Of a stretch of 64,000 bases of DNA, positions 29,129-38,305 are shown piece after piece. The translations under genes were made by a program, and so were the position numbers. Where the stretch lies: contig CACLWL010000002.1 of assembly GCA_902610655.1 (NCBI GenBank), positions 1-64,000 of the forward strand, given 5' to 3'. The notes below the pieces were generated by a model that had not been told where the DNA came from, made no database searches, and saw only the letters and a program-made list of their open reading frames with translations. The stretch comes from an uncultured Pelagibacteraceae bacterium (lineage in GTDB: Bacteria; Pseudomonadota; Alphaproteobacteria; Pelagibacterales; Pelagibacteraceae). Numbering within the stretch: the stretch's first letter is position 1; each line of letters starts with the position of its first letter.

Positions 29129-31222
29129 GTGAAGGCTTGGTTATCGAAATATGGAAATTATGTAACATTCTTTATTTTATTATTTCTTTTAATTTCTATA
29201 AAAATATCAAACCCTAGCTTTGTAAAATCAATTTCCTTTATAAGTTTTGATTTATATCAAAAAATATTTCCTTTAGAAAAAAATGAAACAGAGGTAGTTA
29301 TAATTGATATTGACGAAAAAAGTCTCGGAAAATTTGGTCAATTTCCATGGAGCAGGTCTGTTTTTGCTAAAATTTTAGAAAATGTTAATGCAGTAAATCC
29401 AAAAGCAATAGGTTTTGATGTTTTTTTCACTGAAAAAGACAAACAATCACCCAAAGAATTTTTAAAAGCTTATAATTTAATACCAACAGATGTTGGAGAA
29501 ATTCAAAATCTTAAAGGCCATGATGAAATATTTAAAGAACAATTAGAAAAATCAAAATCAGTTACTGCTGTTTTAGGAAGTACTGTTCCTTCCCATAGTA
29601 ATTATGATAGAAAATCAAAAGCTAGGTTTCTTGCAAAAGGAGGTGACCCCAAAAAATTTACGTATTCGTATCCTTATTCAATTGGATCTTTAGAAATGTT
29701 AGAAAAAAGTGTTAAGGGACTTGGTTCAATATCTTTTCTTGATCAAACAGACGGAATAATAAGATCTTTACCATTAATAGTTCAGTTCGAAAAAAAAATG
29801 TACCCAACAATGGGTCTTGAGATGGTAAGAGTTGCTGAAAAACAAAAGAATTTATATGTAGAAATGAATGAGGTTGGCATTAGCAAAATAAGCGCAAGAC
29901 CACATAAAATTTTGTCTGATCCAAATGGAATAATTTGGATTAAATATAAAAAATCTCTTAAAAGCCAATACATTTCTGCTAGTTCAGTTTTTGATGGAAA
30001 GTTTGATGAAGCAAGATTTAAAGATAAATATGTATTGATAGGAGCTTCCGCACAGGGTTTATTTGATTTAGTTAAAACACCTTTAGGAGTGACTATTCCA
30101 GGAGTAGAAGTTCATGCAAATGTTATTGAAAATATTTTAGATCAATCCTATTTAATACGAAATCCAAATACTTATGTTTTTGAATTAATATTCTCAATAT
30201 TGGTTGCTTTAATTACCTTTCTGTTATCTCAAAAGATTAAACCAAAATATAGTTTGTCAGTATTTTTTGGAAGTCTGGTAGTGACAATAATTATTGGTTT
30301 TAGTTACTTTTTATTAAAATCTGAACTGGTTGATATAAGTTATCCAATTTTCATACTTACAATAACATTTCTAACTGGTTTGTACTTTAGATTTATAGAA
30401 GAAAATAAAATGGCGCTTGCCAATCTTCAGAAAGAGGCAAAACTCCTTAAAGAAAGAGAACTCGCAGGAGGAGTTCAAAAAAGCCTTTTTCCAAATATTG
30501 AAAGATTTGAAAATTTCATTTATGCAAAAAATGTACCAGCAAGAGATGTCTCAGGCGATTATTATGATGTTGTAAAGGTAAGTTCTAATGAATATTTTTT
30601 TACACTTGCAGATGTTTCTGGAAAAGGGATTAAAGCAGGTATGTATATGGCAAAAGCTTCATCTATATTTAGAACTCTATCTAACCTTTCTTATCCACTT
30701 GAAAAAGTAGTATTCGGGGTAAATAATGAGCTTGTTGAAGCAAAGTTTAAAGGAATGTTTGTCACTGCAGTTTTTGGTAAATTTAATATTGAAACTGGAG
30801 AAGTAAATTTTGTTAATGCTGGTCATGAAAGTATAATGGTGTTCGATCGAAATAAAAAATTTGAATTCATTAAATCCGAGATGCCCCCAATTGGTATTAT
30901 TAAATACTTCACTGAGTCGATGGTAAAATCAAATAAAATTAATCTTAAAGATAAGACATTTGTTGTTTACACCGACGGAGTGACAGAAGGATATTTAAAG
31001 AATGGCCAAGAGCTTGGCGCAGAAGGGGTTCAAGAAATTGTAAAAGACCTTCAAAATACAACACCAAAAGTTATTGTAGATAGTATCGCTGAAAAACTTG
31101 ATTGGGGAGCTGAAAAGTTAAGAGATGACATTACTTGCTTAGCTTTAAATTTAAATAATACTGAATTAATAAAGCCTGCTAAGAAAAAAAGACCAGAAAA
31201 CCAAGAAGAAGACAACAAATAA
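29129..31222 (+). CDS. CHASE2 sensor + SpoIIE/PP2C serine phosphatase
   Basis: CHASE2 (VVIIDIDEKSLGKFGQFPWSR, AIGFDVFF), TM helices, then ARDVSGDYYDVVKVSSNEYFFTLADVSGKGIKAGMYMAKASS; GTG start. Confidence 0.88.
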   Translation: MKAWLSKYGNYVTFFILLFLLISIKISNPSFVKSISFISFDLYQKIFPLEKNETEVVIIDIDEKSLGKFGQFPWSRSVFAKILENVNAVNPKAIGFDVFFTEKDKQSPKEFLKAYNLIPTDVGEIQNLKGHDEIFKEQLEKSKSVTAVLGSTVPSHSNYDRKSKARFLAKGGDPKKFTYSYPYSIGSLEMLEKSVKGLGSISFLDQTDGIIRSLPLIVQFEKKMYPTMGLEMVRVAEKQKNLYVEMNEVGISKISARPHKILSDPNGIIWIKYKKSLKSQYISASSVFDGKFDEARFKDKYVLIGASAQGLFDLVKTPLGVTIPGVEVHANVIENILDQSYLIRNPNTYVFELIFSILVALITFLLSQKIKPKYSLSVFFGSLVVTIIIGFSYFLLKSELVDISYPIFILTITFLTGLYFRFIEENKMALANLQKEAKLLKERELAGGVQKSLFPNIERFENFIYAKNVPARDVSGDYYDVVKVSSNEYFFTLADVSGKGIKAGMYMAKASSIFRTLSNLSYPLEKVVFGVNNELVEAKFKGMFVTAVFGKFNIETGEVNFVNAGHESIMVFDRNKKFEFIKSEMPPIGIIKYFTESMVKSNKINLKDKTFVVYTDGVTEGYLKNGQELGAEGVQEIVKDLQNTTPKVIVDSIAEKLDWGAEKLRDDITCLALNLNNTELIKPAKKKRPENQEEDNK

Positions 31223-31300
31223 ATAAAACCCAAATTGGTTTATTAATATTTTTCTTTTGTCTTTTATCACATATAATAATAAAAATTCATTTAGGGAAAC

Positions 31301-31615
31301 ATGAAAAAAGTATTTGGAATAATATTTGCAGTTTTATTTTTAAACGGATGTGCGCAAACTACATCAATGATGGGGCCAACTTATACAATGGCAAAAACAG
31401 GAAGCGTTGTTCAAGCAGGTTCATCTGTTGCTACATCTTATGGAATCAAACAAGCACTAGGACAATCCCCAACTGAATACATTACATCATTAACTAAAAA
31501 AGAAACCAAAGTTAGAGAATGTAGAACTTTTCATTCATCTAGTTTAAGTGAAATATTTTTTGAAACTTTAGATGAAATAGATTGTTTAAGAGACCCTTTT
31601 AGTATTTTAAAATAA
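31301..31615 (+). CDS. Putative lipoprotein of unknown function
   Basis: Lipobox FLNGCAQ after short signal peptide. Confidence 0.65.
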   Translation: MKKVFGIIFAVLFLNGCAQTTSMMGPTYTMAKTGSVVQAGSSVATSYGIKQALGQSPTEYITSLTKKETKVRECRTFHSSSLSEIFFETLDEIDCLRDPFSILK

Positions 31616-31616
31616 A

Positions 31617-31874
31617 TTAATTACCTAAAATATTTTTTAACTCTCCATTTTTCTCTAAGGCTCTCAACTCTTCGTATCCACCAATATGATTATCTTCGAT
31701 AAAAATTTGTGGAACAGTTCTTCGGCCATTACTTTTTTTAATCATCTCTTCTCTAATTTTTAAATCAGTTCCAATATCAACTTCTTTAAAAGATGCATTA
31801 TTTCGTTTTAGAAGTCTTTTTGCTGCATCACAGAATGCACACATCGGTCCAGTATACATAATAATATTTTTCAT
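31617..31874 (-). CDS. Glutaredoxin (GrxC-like)
   Basis: MYTGPMCAFCDAAKRLL, TVPQIFI, GGYEEL. Confidence 0.9.
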   Translation of the reverse strand: MKNIIMYTGPMCAFCDAAKRLLKRNNASFKEVDIGTDLKIREEMIKKSNGRRTVPQIFIEDNHIGGYEELRALEKNGELKNILGN

Positions 31875-31905
31875 ACTTTAGATATAACCATTATTAAATT
31901 TTTTT

Positions 31906-32202
31906 CTAGCTTCGATAATCATTTTTATTTATTTTAACTCTTATATTTTTTCTAAAAGCTTCAAATTTCTTTCTGTGTTTTATACTTTTTGAATGGACTC
32001 TTTTTCTCCATAAACGAAAAGATGAAGGCTTAAGAGATTTTCTCATAATTTTAATAACCTCATTTTCCGATTTTCCGGTTTTACTTTTAATTTCTTCGAA
32101 TGTGATTCTGTCTGCCCAAGCTGCCCATATAACCCAATCTGGACTCTCCTCCTTAGGCTCTGGATTTTTAACTCTGGTTTGGGGTCTGTGACTTTTTTTC
32201 AT
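31906..32202 (-). CDS. TIGR03643 / DUF2805-type protein
   Basis: SPDWVIWAAWADRITFEEIKSKTGKSENEVIKIMRKSLKPSSFRLWRKRV. Confidence 0.75.
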   Translation of the reverse strand: MKKSHRPQTRVKNPEPKEESPDWVIWAAWADRITFEEIKSKTGKSENEVIKIMRKSLKPSSFRLWRKRVHSKSIKHRKKFEAFRKNIRVKINKNDYRS

Positions 32203-32394
32203 AAATTTTTTAACTATTTTTTAGTAAATCGTTAATGAAATTTTTATAACATGTGTTATATTCATCATAGATAGTCCTATCTAGCCATCTTTAGCTCCCG
32301 GTTTTATAGGGCTATCCACAACTCATAATATATAAATTTCCATTTTTTTACCAATTAGATAATTTTGGTGTAATAATATTAATGTCTATTTTTT

Positions 32395-33165
32395 ATGAAA
32401 TTAGGTTTTTTAGGAACAGGAAATATCACTTCAGATGTAATAAGTGGAATTTGTAAATCTAGTTTAAAATTTAAACAAATAGTAATTTCACCTAGAAATA
32501 GAATTAAGGCTAATAAATTAAGAAAGAAATTTAGAAAAGTTTATATAGCTAAAAATAATCAAGAAGTCTTAAACAAATCTGATTGGGTGTTTATAGGTTT
32601 ACTACCAAAAGTTGCTGAGAAAATTTTACCAGAGTTGAAGTTTAAAAAAAATCATACAGTAATTAGTTTTGTTGCAACTCTTGATTTTTCAACTTTAAAA
32701 AAAATTATAAATAATAAAAAAACTTTAGTAAGGGCAATACCTATGCCCCCTATATCTCTCGGCATGGGTCCTGTAGTTATGTATCCACCTAATAAAAAAG
32801 TTAAAAATTTCTTTAATAAAGTTGGAAAAAGTATTGAAATAAAAAATGAAAAACAATCTAATAATTTTTGGGCTATTTCAGGAACAATGGCAACATTTTA
32901 CGAAACTTTAAAAGTTTTATCTGATTGGTTGGTAAAAAAGAAAGTAAATAGGATAAAATCTAAAGAATATATTACCTCGCTGTATTTTGCCTTAGCAGGA
33001 TTAGCATTAGAAAATTCACGTAATAGTTTAAAGAAATTTGTTGCAGATTCTCAAACACAGGGGGGTTTAAATTGGCAAGGAGTAAATTATTTAAGAAAAT
33101 CTGGTTATTACAAGTCACTTGAAAATTCTCTAAATAATTTATTAAAAAGATTAAATAAATCTTAA
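32395..33165 (+). CDS. Pyrroline-5-carboxylate reductase-like (ProC family)
   Basis: GFLGTGNITSDVISGI Rossmann motif; VRAIPMPPISLGMG. Confidence 0.75.
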   Translation: MKLGFLGTGNITSDVISGICKSSLKFKQIVISPRNRIKANKLRKKFRKVYIAKNNQEVLNKSDWVFIGLLPKVAEKILPELKFKKNHTVISFVATLDFSTLKKIINNKKTLVRAIPMPPISLGMGPVVMYPPNKKVKNFFNKVGKSIEIKNEKQSNNFWAISGTMATFYETLKVLSDWLVKKKVNRIKSKEYITSLYFALAGLALENSRNSLKKFVADSQTQGGLNWQGVNYLRKSGYYKSLENSLNNLLKRLNKS

Positions 33166-33168
33166 TCT

Positions 33169-33948
33169 ATGCAGCAAAATTCAAACATTTTGCAAGTCAA
33201 CAGTCTTTCAAAATACTTTGGAGGCTTGGCCGCTGTATCGAATTGCAATCTAAATATAAAAAAAGGCTCTATCACAGGAATTATTGGACCAAATGGTTCA
33301 GGAAAAACAACTTTATTTAACTTAATCTCTGGCAATCTTAAACCAAACCAAGGAAAAGTACTGTTCAATAATCATGATATTACAGGAACACCACCCTATG
33401 AACTTTTTTCAAAAGGTATTTTAAGAACATTTCAAATTGCTCATGAATTTACAAATCTAACAGTATTAGAAAATTTAATGATGGTGCCAGGAAATCAATT
33501 TGGTGAAAAATTAACTAATGTTTTTTTAAATTCAAAGGTAATAAATAAACAAGAAGAAGACATTAAAAATAAAGCATTAAGTGTTACAGAGTTTTTAAAT
33601 TTGAAACATTTAGCAAATGAACTAGCTGGTAATTTATCAGGTGGTCAAAAAAAACTTTTAGAGCTTGGTAGAACAATGATGGTTGAGGCCAGTTTAGTTT
33701 TGTTAGATGAAGTTGGTGCGGGTGTAAATAGGACATTATTAAAAGATCTAGGAAGTGCAATTCTTCGATTGAACAAGGAAAGAGGCTATACTTTTTGTAT
33801 GATCGAGCATGATATGGATTTTATAAGCAGAATGTGTGATCCGGTTATAGTGATGTCTGAAGGTTCAGTTCTATTTGAAGGTACCTCTCAAGAAGTAAAA
33901 AAAAATGAAAAAGTAATTGATAGTTATCTAGGTAGAGGAAAAAAATAA
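33169..33948 (+). CDS. livG: Branched-chain amino acid-type ABC transporter ATPase (LivG family)
   Basis: GPNGSGKTTLFNLISG, LSGGQKKLLELGRTMM; followed by LivF/H/M. Confidence 0.88.
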   Translation: MQQNSNILQVNSLSKYFGGLAAVSNCNLNIKKGSITGIIGPNGSGKTTLFNLISGNLKPNQGKVLFNNHDITGTPPYELFSKGILRTFQIAHEFTNLTVLENLMMVPGNQFGEKLTNVFLNSKVINKQEEDIKNKALSVTEFLNLKHLANELAGNLSGGQKKLLELGRTMMVEASLVLLDEVGAGVNRTLLKDLGSAILRLNKERGYTFCMIEHDMDFISRMCDPVIVMSEGSVLFEGTSQEVKKNEKVIDSYLGRGKK

Positions 33949-34656
33949 ATGGCATTTTTTGAGGGAAGTAAAATGACAGCAGGTTACGGAGATGGCCCTA
34001 ATATAATAAATTCTTGTACAATTAAAGTTGATAGAGGAGAGATTGTTGCCATACTTGGACCGAACGGTGCAGGCAAATCTACAGCTATGAAAACTTTGCT
34101 GGGTTTACTTAATTTAAAATCTGGAAAAGTTTTAATTGACGGAAACGATATAACAAATTTATCTCCACAAGATAGAGTTAAAAAAGGAATATCATTCGTA
34201 CCCCAAAGTAGAAATGTGTTTGCAGAACTAACTGTTAAAGAAAATCTAGAGATTGGCGCATTCCTAAGATCAGACAATATAGAAAAAATACTTAATGAAA
34301 TTTATGATTTATTTCCAATTCTTAGTGAAAAACAATCTCAAATAGTTGGTGAGTTATCAGGAGGGCAAAGACAACAAGTTGCATTAGGACGTGCCTTAAT
34401 GATCAAACCTTCTGTTTTAATGCTTGATGAACCGACAGCTGGCGTTTCACCCATTGTGATGGATGAATTATTTGAGCACATAATAAAAGTTAAAAAAACA
34501 AATGTTGCTATAATAATGGTGGAACAAAATGCAAAACAGGCTCTTAGTGTTTCTGATAGAGGCTATGTATTAGTGACAGGTGAAAATAAATTTGAGGGAT
34601 CAGGTGAAGATCTTCTAAATGACACAGAAGTTAGAAGATCCTTTTTAGGAGCTTAA
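33949..34656 (+). CDS. livF: ABC transporter ATPase (LivF family)
   Basis: GPNGAGKSTAMKTLLGLL, ELSGGQRQQVALGRALM, MVEQNAKQAL. Confidence 0.9.
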   Translation: MAFFEGSKMTAGYGDGPNIINSCTIKVDRGEIVAILGPNGAGKSTAMKTLLGLLNLKSGKVLIDGNDITNLSPQDRVKKGISFVPQSRNVFAELTVKENLEIGAFLRSDNIEKILNEIYDLFPILSEKQSQIVGELSGGQRQQVALGRALMIKPSVLMLDEPTAGVSPIVMDELFEHIIKVKKTNVAIIMVEQNAKQALSVSDRGYVLVTGENKFEGSGEDLLNDTEVRRSFLGA

Positions 34657-35667
34657 ATGGAATTTATAAACGCAATAATATTACTTTTAAACTATACAAT
34701 CATACCAGCTCTTACTTATGGATCTCAACTTGCTTTAGGAGCAATATTCGTAACTTTAGTTTATGGTATTTTAAGGTTTGCAAACTTTGCAACTGGAGAC
34801 ATGATGTCATTTGGTACAATGATTGCAGTATTATTAACTTTTTATTTTCAATCTTTAGGTATTAGTTTTGGTTTTTTGCCGACTGCTTTATTAACAATAC
34901 CTTTTGCAATAATAGGCATGATTTTTTACATGCTATTTATCGACAAATTTGTTTTCAGTTATTATCGAATTAAAAAAAGTCCACCTGTTCAACTAGCAAT
35001 GGTTAGTGTGGGTGTCATGTTTGTTACACAAGCAATAATTAGAATAATAATTGGTCCATTTGATAGAAGATTTTTTGATGGTGAAAAATTTATCTTAAAG
35101 GCTACAGAATTTAAAGAAATGACAGGACTTAATGAAGGTTTAACAATTAAATCAACACAAGCAATAACTATTCTAGTTACCATAGTTTTAGTATCAATAA
35201 TGTTTTGGTTTTTAAATAGAACTAAAACAGGAACCAGTATGAGGGCATATTCTGACAATGAAGATTTAGCTTTATTATCAGGAATTGATCCTAAAAGAGT
35301 TGTTTTAATTACATGGATTATTGCTGGTATGTTAGCAACTATTGGAGGAGTACTTTATGGTTTGGATAAAAGTTATAGACCTTTTGTTTATTTCAATAAT
35401 ATGCTTCCAATTTTTGCAGCAGCGATTGTTGGTGGTATAGGAAATCCGTTTGGTGCTTTTCTTGGAGGTTATGTAATTGCTTTTGCAGAAATATTAATTA
35501 CTTACGCTTATAAAAAATTCTTTACTTACATCTTGCCTGACTTTTTAGAACCAGACTCTTTAGTACAATTATTATCAACAGATTATAAATTTGCAGTATC
35601 ATTTTCTATTTTAGTAATTGTATTACTGTTTAGACCATCTGGTATATTCAAGGGGAAAACTTTATGA
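34657..35667 (+). CDS. livH: ABC transporter permease (LivH family)
   Basis: Multi-TM; LVYGILRFANFATGDMMSFG; DNEDLALLSGID. Confidence 0.88.
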   Translation: MEFINAIILLLNYTIIPALTYGSQLALGAIFVTLVYGILRFANFATGDMMSFGTMIAVLLTFYFQSLGISFGFLPTALLTIPFAIIGMIFYMLFIDKFVFSYYRIKKSPPVQLAMVSVGVMFVTQAIIRIIIGPFDRRFFDGEKFILKATEFKEMTGLNEGLTIKSTQAITILVTIVLVSIMFWFLNRTKTGTSMRAYSDNEDLALLSGIDPKRVVLITWIIAGMLATIGGVLYGLDKSYRPFVYFNNMLPIFAAAIVGGIGNPFGAFLGGYVIAFAEILITYAYKKFFTYILPDFLEPDSLVQLLSTDYKFAVSFSILVIVLLFRPSGIFKGKTL

Positions 35668-37040
35668 AGCAATATAAAAATATAATTGCTGCTTACTCAA
35701 TAATGATACTATTAATTATTTCTGTAGGAGTTTTACAATCATGGTCAATTGCTTTAACAATTTTAAATTATTGTTTGATATCTGCTGTTATGACAATTGG
35801 CGCAAATATCCAATGGGGTTATGCTGGATTAATAAATTTTGGAATTATGGGCTATACAGCTTTAGGAGGTTTAGCTGCAGTTTTAGTAAATACACCACCA
35901 GTTAAAGAAGCCTGGAAAGCTGGAGGAATGGAAATGATAATTTCTCTAATTTTAATTATATTGGGCGTTTATTTAATACATTTAATTTTAAGGAAACTTG
36001 TAAAGTCAAAAAAAAGAAATTATTTAATTGCATTAATAATTATTATTGGATTTTTAGTTGTAAGATATATATCTGGACCAGCGATTGAAAATATCGAAGC
36101 AGTGGATCCTGCTAAAACTGGATTTCTTGGTGGACTAGGTTTACCCATAATTTTTTCTTGGATTGTTGGAGGTTTATTTGCAGCAGGAATTGCTTTTATC
36201 GTTGGAAAAATTGCACTTGGTTTAAGAGCAGACTATTTAGCAATAGCAACCTTACTTATAGCAGAAATAATAGTTTCTGTAATTAAACATGAAGATTGGT
36301 TGTCAAGAGGTGTTAAGAATGTAATAGGTTTAAAACGGCCAGTTCCATACGAAGTTGATCTACAAAACACAAGTTGGTTTATAAATTTAGTTGAAAAATT
36401 TCACTCAAAGAAATTACAATTAATTTCATCTATGTCTGAAAAACAAGATATTTTGAACCATCTAGTTATTGATGCATCTTCTGTATATGTGAAATTGTGT
36501 CTTGCAGGATTATTTTTAACCGTTGTAATCATTTTATTAATTCTTACTCAAAAAGCTTTATATTCTCCATGGGGAAGAAAAATGAGAGCAATTAGAGATA
36601 ATGAAGTTGCAGCAAATGCTATGGGAAAAAATGTAGTTAAAGAACATTTATTAATTTTTATATTAGGTTCTGCAATAGTCGGGATCGCAGGTGCAATGAT
36701 GGTAACAAATGATGGTTTGTTTACACCTGGAAGCTACAGACCTATGAGATACACATTTGTAATATGGGTAATGGTTATTGTTGGTGGTACAGGAAATAAT
36801 TTTGGAGCGATACTCGGAGGATTTGTCGTTTGGTTTTTATGGGTGGAGGCAGCTCCAATAGCTTTATTTTTTATAAATTTCTTTACATCACATTTGGAGG
36901 AAACTAACTCATTTAAGGCACATTTAATTGAAAGTGCAGCATATTTCAGGTTTTTATTAGTTGGAATTGGACTATTGATAATAATGAGATATCGTCCAAA
37001 AGGTTTAATACCAGAGAAAATAAATATTAAAAAAATATGA
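35664..37040 (+). CDS. livM: ABC transporter permease (LivM family)
   Basis: Multi-TM; GYAGLINFGIMGYTALGG; MRAIRDNEVAANAMGKNV. Confidence 0.88.
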   Translation: MKQYKNIIAAYSIMILLIISVGVLQSWSIALTILNYCLISAVMTIGANIQWGYAGLINFGIMGYTALGGLAAVLVNTPPVKEAWKAGGMEMIISLILIILGVYLIHLILRKLVKSKKRNYLIALIIIIGFLVVRYISGPAIENIEAVDPAKTGFLGGLGLPIIFSWIVGGLFAAGIAFIVGKIALGLRADYLAIATLLIAEIIVSVIKHEDWLSRGVKNVIGLKRPVPYEVDLQNTSWFINLVEKFHSKKLQLISSMSEKQDILNHLVIDASSVYVKLCLAGLFLTVVIILLILTQKALYSPWGRKMRAIRDNEVAANAMGKNVVKEHLLIFILGSAIVGIAGAMMVTNDGLFTPGSYRPMRYTFVIWVMVIVGGTGNNFGAILGGFVVWFLWVEAAPIALFFINFFTSHLEETNSFKAHLIESAAYFRFLLVGIGLLIIMRYRPKGLIPEKINIKKI

Positions 37041-37105
37041 AATATATTTTATTAGGAGCAGCCTTAGCTTTTGCGATGTATTTATCTGATAAATACATTT
37101 TTTGA
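37037..37105 (+). CDS. Candidate 22-aa membrane microprotein MKYILLGAALAFAMYLSDKYIF
   Basis: ATGA overlap with livM stop and TGATG overlap with the next gene's ATG; not in ORF track because of length. Confidence 0.45.
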   Translation: MKYILLGAALAFAMYLSDKYIF

Positions 37106-38289
37106 TGAATAAAAATCTTTTACTATTAGCTTTAAGTCAAATTTTTAGTTTTACTGCTGCACCAGTAACAGTTTTTTTAAGTGGAATTATTGGATCCCAA
37201 ATAAGTCCAGTAAAATCATTATCTACTTTACCAATGTCAATTTCTGTCGTTGGCATAGCCATTGGAGCAATTGTAGCAACAAAAGTAATGAGTTTAGTGG
37301 GAAGAAAATATGGTTTTATACTAGCATCAATAGGTAATGCACTAATCTCAATTTTAGCTGCATATTCAGTATTAAATCAAAATTTTGTTTTATTTTGTTT
37401 TGCAAACTTTTTTTTGGGCGTAGGTATGGCTTTTACACACCAATATCGATTTGCTGCAGCTGAAAGTGTAGAAAAAAATATGGCCCCGAAAGCTATTTCA
37501 ATAATACTATTTGGAGGAATAATCTCAGCTTTCCTTGGACCAAGTTTAGCAAACTATGCAAAAGATTTATTAAGTGAGCATTTATACGTAGGATCTTATT
37601 TAGTTTTAGCAGCATTAACTTTTATACCATCAATTCTCTTTTTATTTTATAAAAATGATACAGTAGTGAAAAAAAATATAAAATATTCTGGGAGAAGTTA
37701 TTTAGAATTAATTTCACAACCAAGATTTATTCAAGCGATTACAGCATCAGCTTTTGGATATGCTATAATGACATTTCTAATGACAGCAACGCCAATAAGT
37801 ATGCATGTTATGGAAAAAATGAGTTTGAGTAAAACAGGTATAGTTATTCAATTTCATGTAGCCGCAATGTTCTTGCCATCTCTTATCACAGGTCATCTAA
37901 TAAAAAAAATAGGTCATAGCAATGTAATCTATGCTGGTTTATTTCTTTACGGTGTCACATTATTTATGAGTATTTTCGATCAAAGTTTTTATAATTATAT
38001 GATTGCACTTATTTTTTTAGGTTTGGGCTGGAACTTTTTATTTATAGCTGGGACAAGTTTACTTGTGCTTACATATAATGAAAATGAAAAATACAAAGCA
38101 CAAGGCTTAAATGATTTTATTGTTTATTCTGTGCATGCTTTAGGAAGTTTATCAGCGGGAATATTTATATCCTTATCTAGTTGGAAAATAATGAACTTAA
38201 TATGTATTCCATTTATAATATTAATAATACTAACAAGTGTTAGAGCAGATATTGTAGATAAAAAAAACCCTAGCGTTTTACGACGCTAG
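37105..38289 (+). CDS. MFS transporter
   Basis: About 12 hydrophobic segments; ATG at 37105 preferred over TTG at 37102. Confidence 0.8.
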   Translation: MNKNLLLLALSQIFSFTAAPVTVFLSGIIGSQISPVKSLSTLPMSISVVGIAIGAIVATKVMSLVGRKYGFILASIGNALISILAAYSVLNQNFVLFCFANFFLGVGMAFTHQYRFAAAESVEKNMAPKAISIILFGGIISAFLGPSLANYAKDLLSEHLYVGSYLVLAALTFIPSILFLFYKNDTVVKKNIKYSGRSYLELISQPRFIQAITASAFGYAIMTFLMTATPISMHVMEKMSLSKTGIVIQFHVAAMFLPSLITGHLIKKIGHSNVIYAGLFLYGVTLFMSIFDQSFYNYMIALIFLGLGWNFLFIAGTSLLVLTYNENEKYKAQGLNDFIVYSVHALGSLSAGIFISLSSWKIMNLICIPFIILIILTSVRADIVDKKNPSVLRR

Positions 38290-38296
38290 GGTTTTT
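38263..38296. terminator. Bidirectional intrinsic terminator
   Basis: ACCCTAGCGT-TTTACG-ACGCTAGGGT stem flanked by A and T runs, between convergent genes. Confidence 0.9.
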
Positions 38297-38305
38297 AAAT
38301 TAAAA

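Noticed and set aside
31223-31256. Hairpin AAACC-CAAATT-GGTTT after the CHASE2 phosphatase as a terminator
   Set aside because: Short AT-rich stem with mismatch/bulge; cannot be separated from background in AT-rich DNA.
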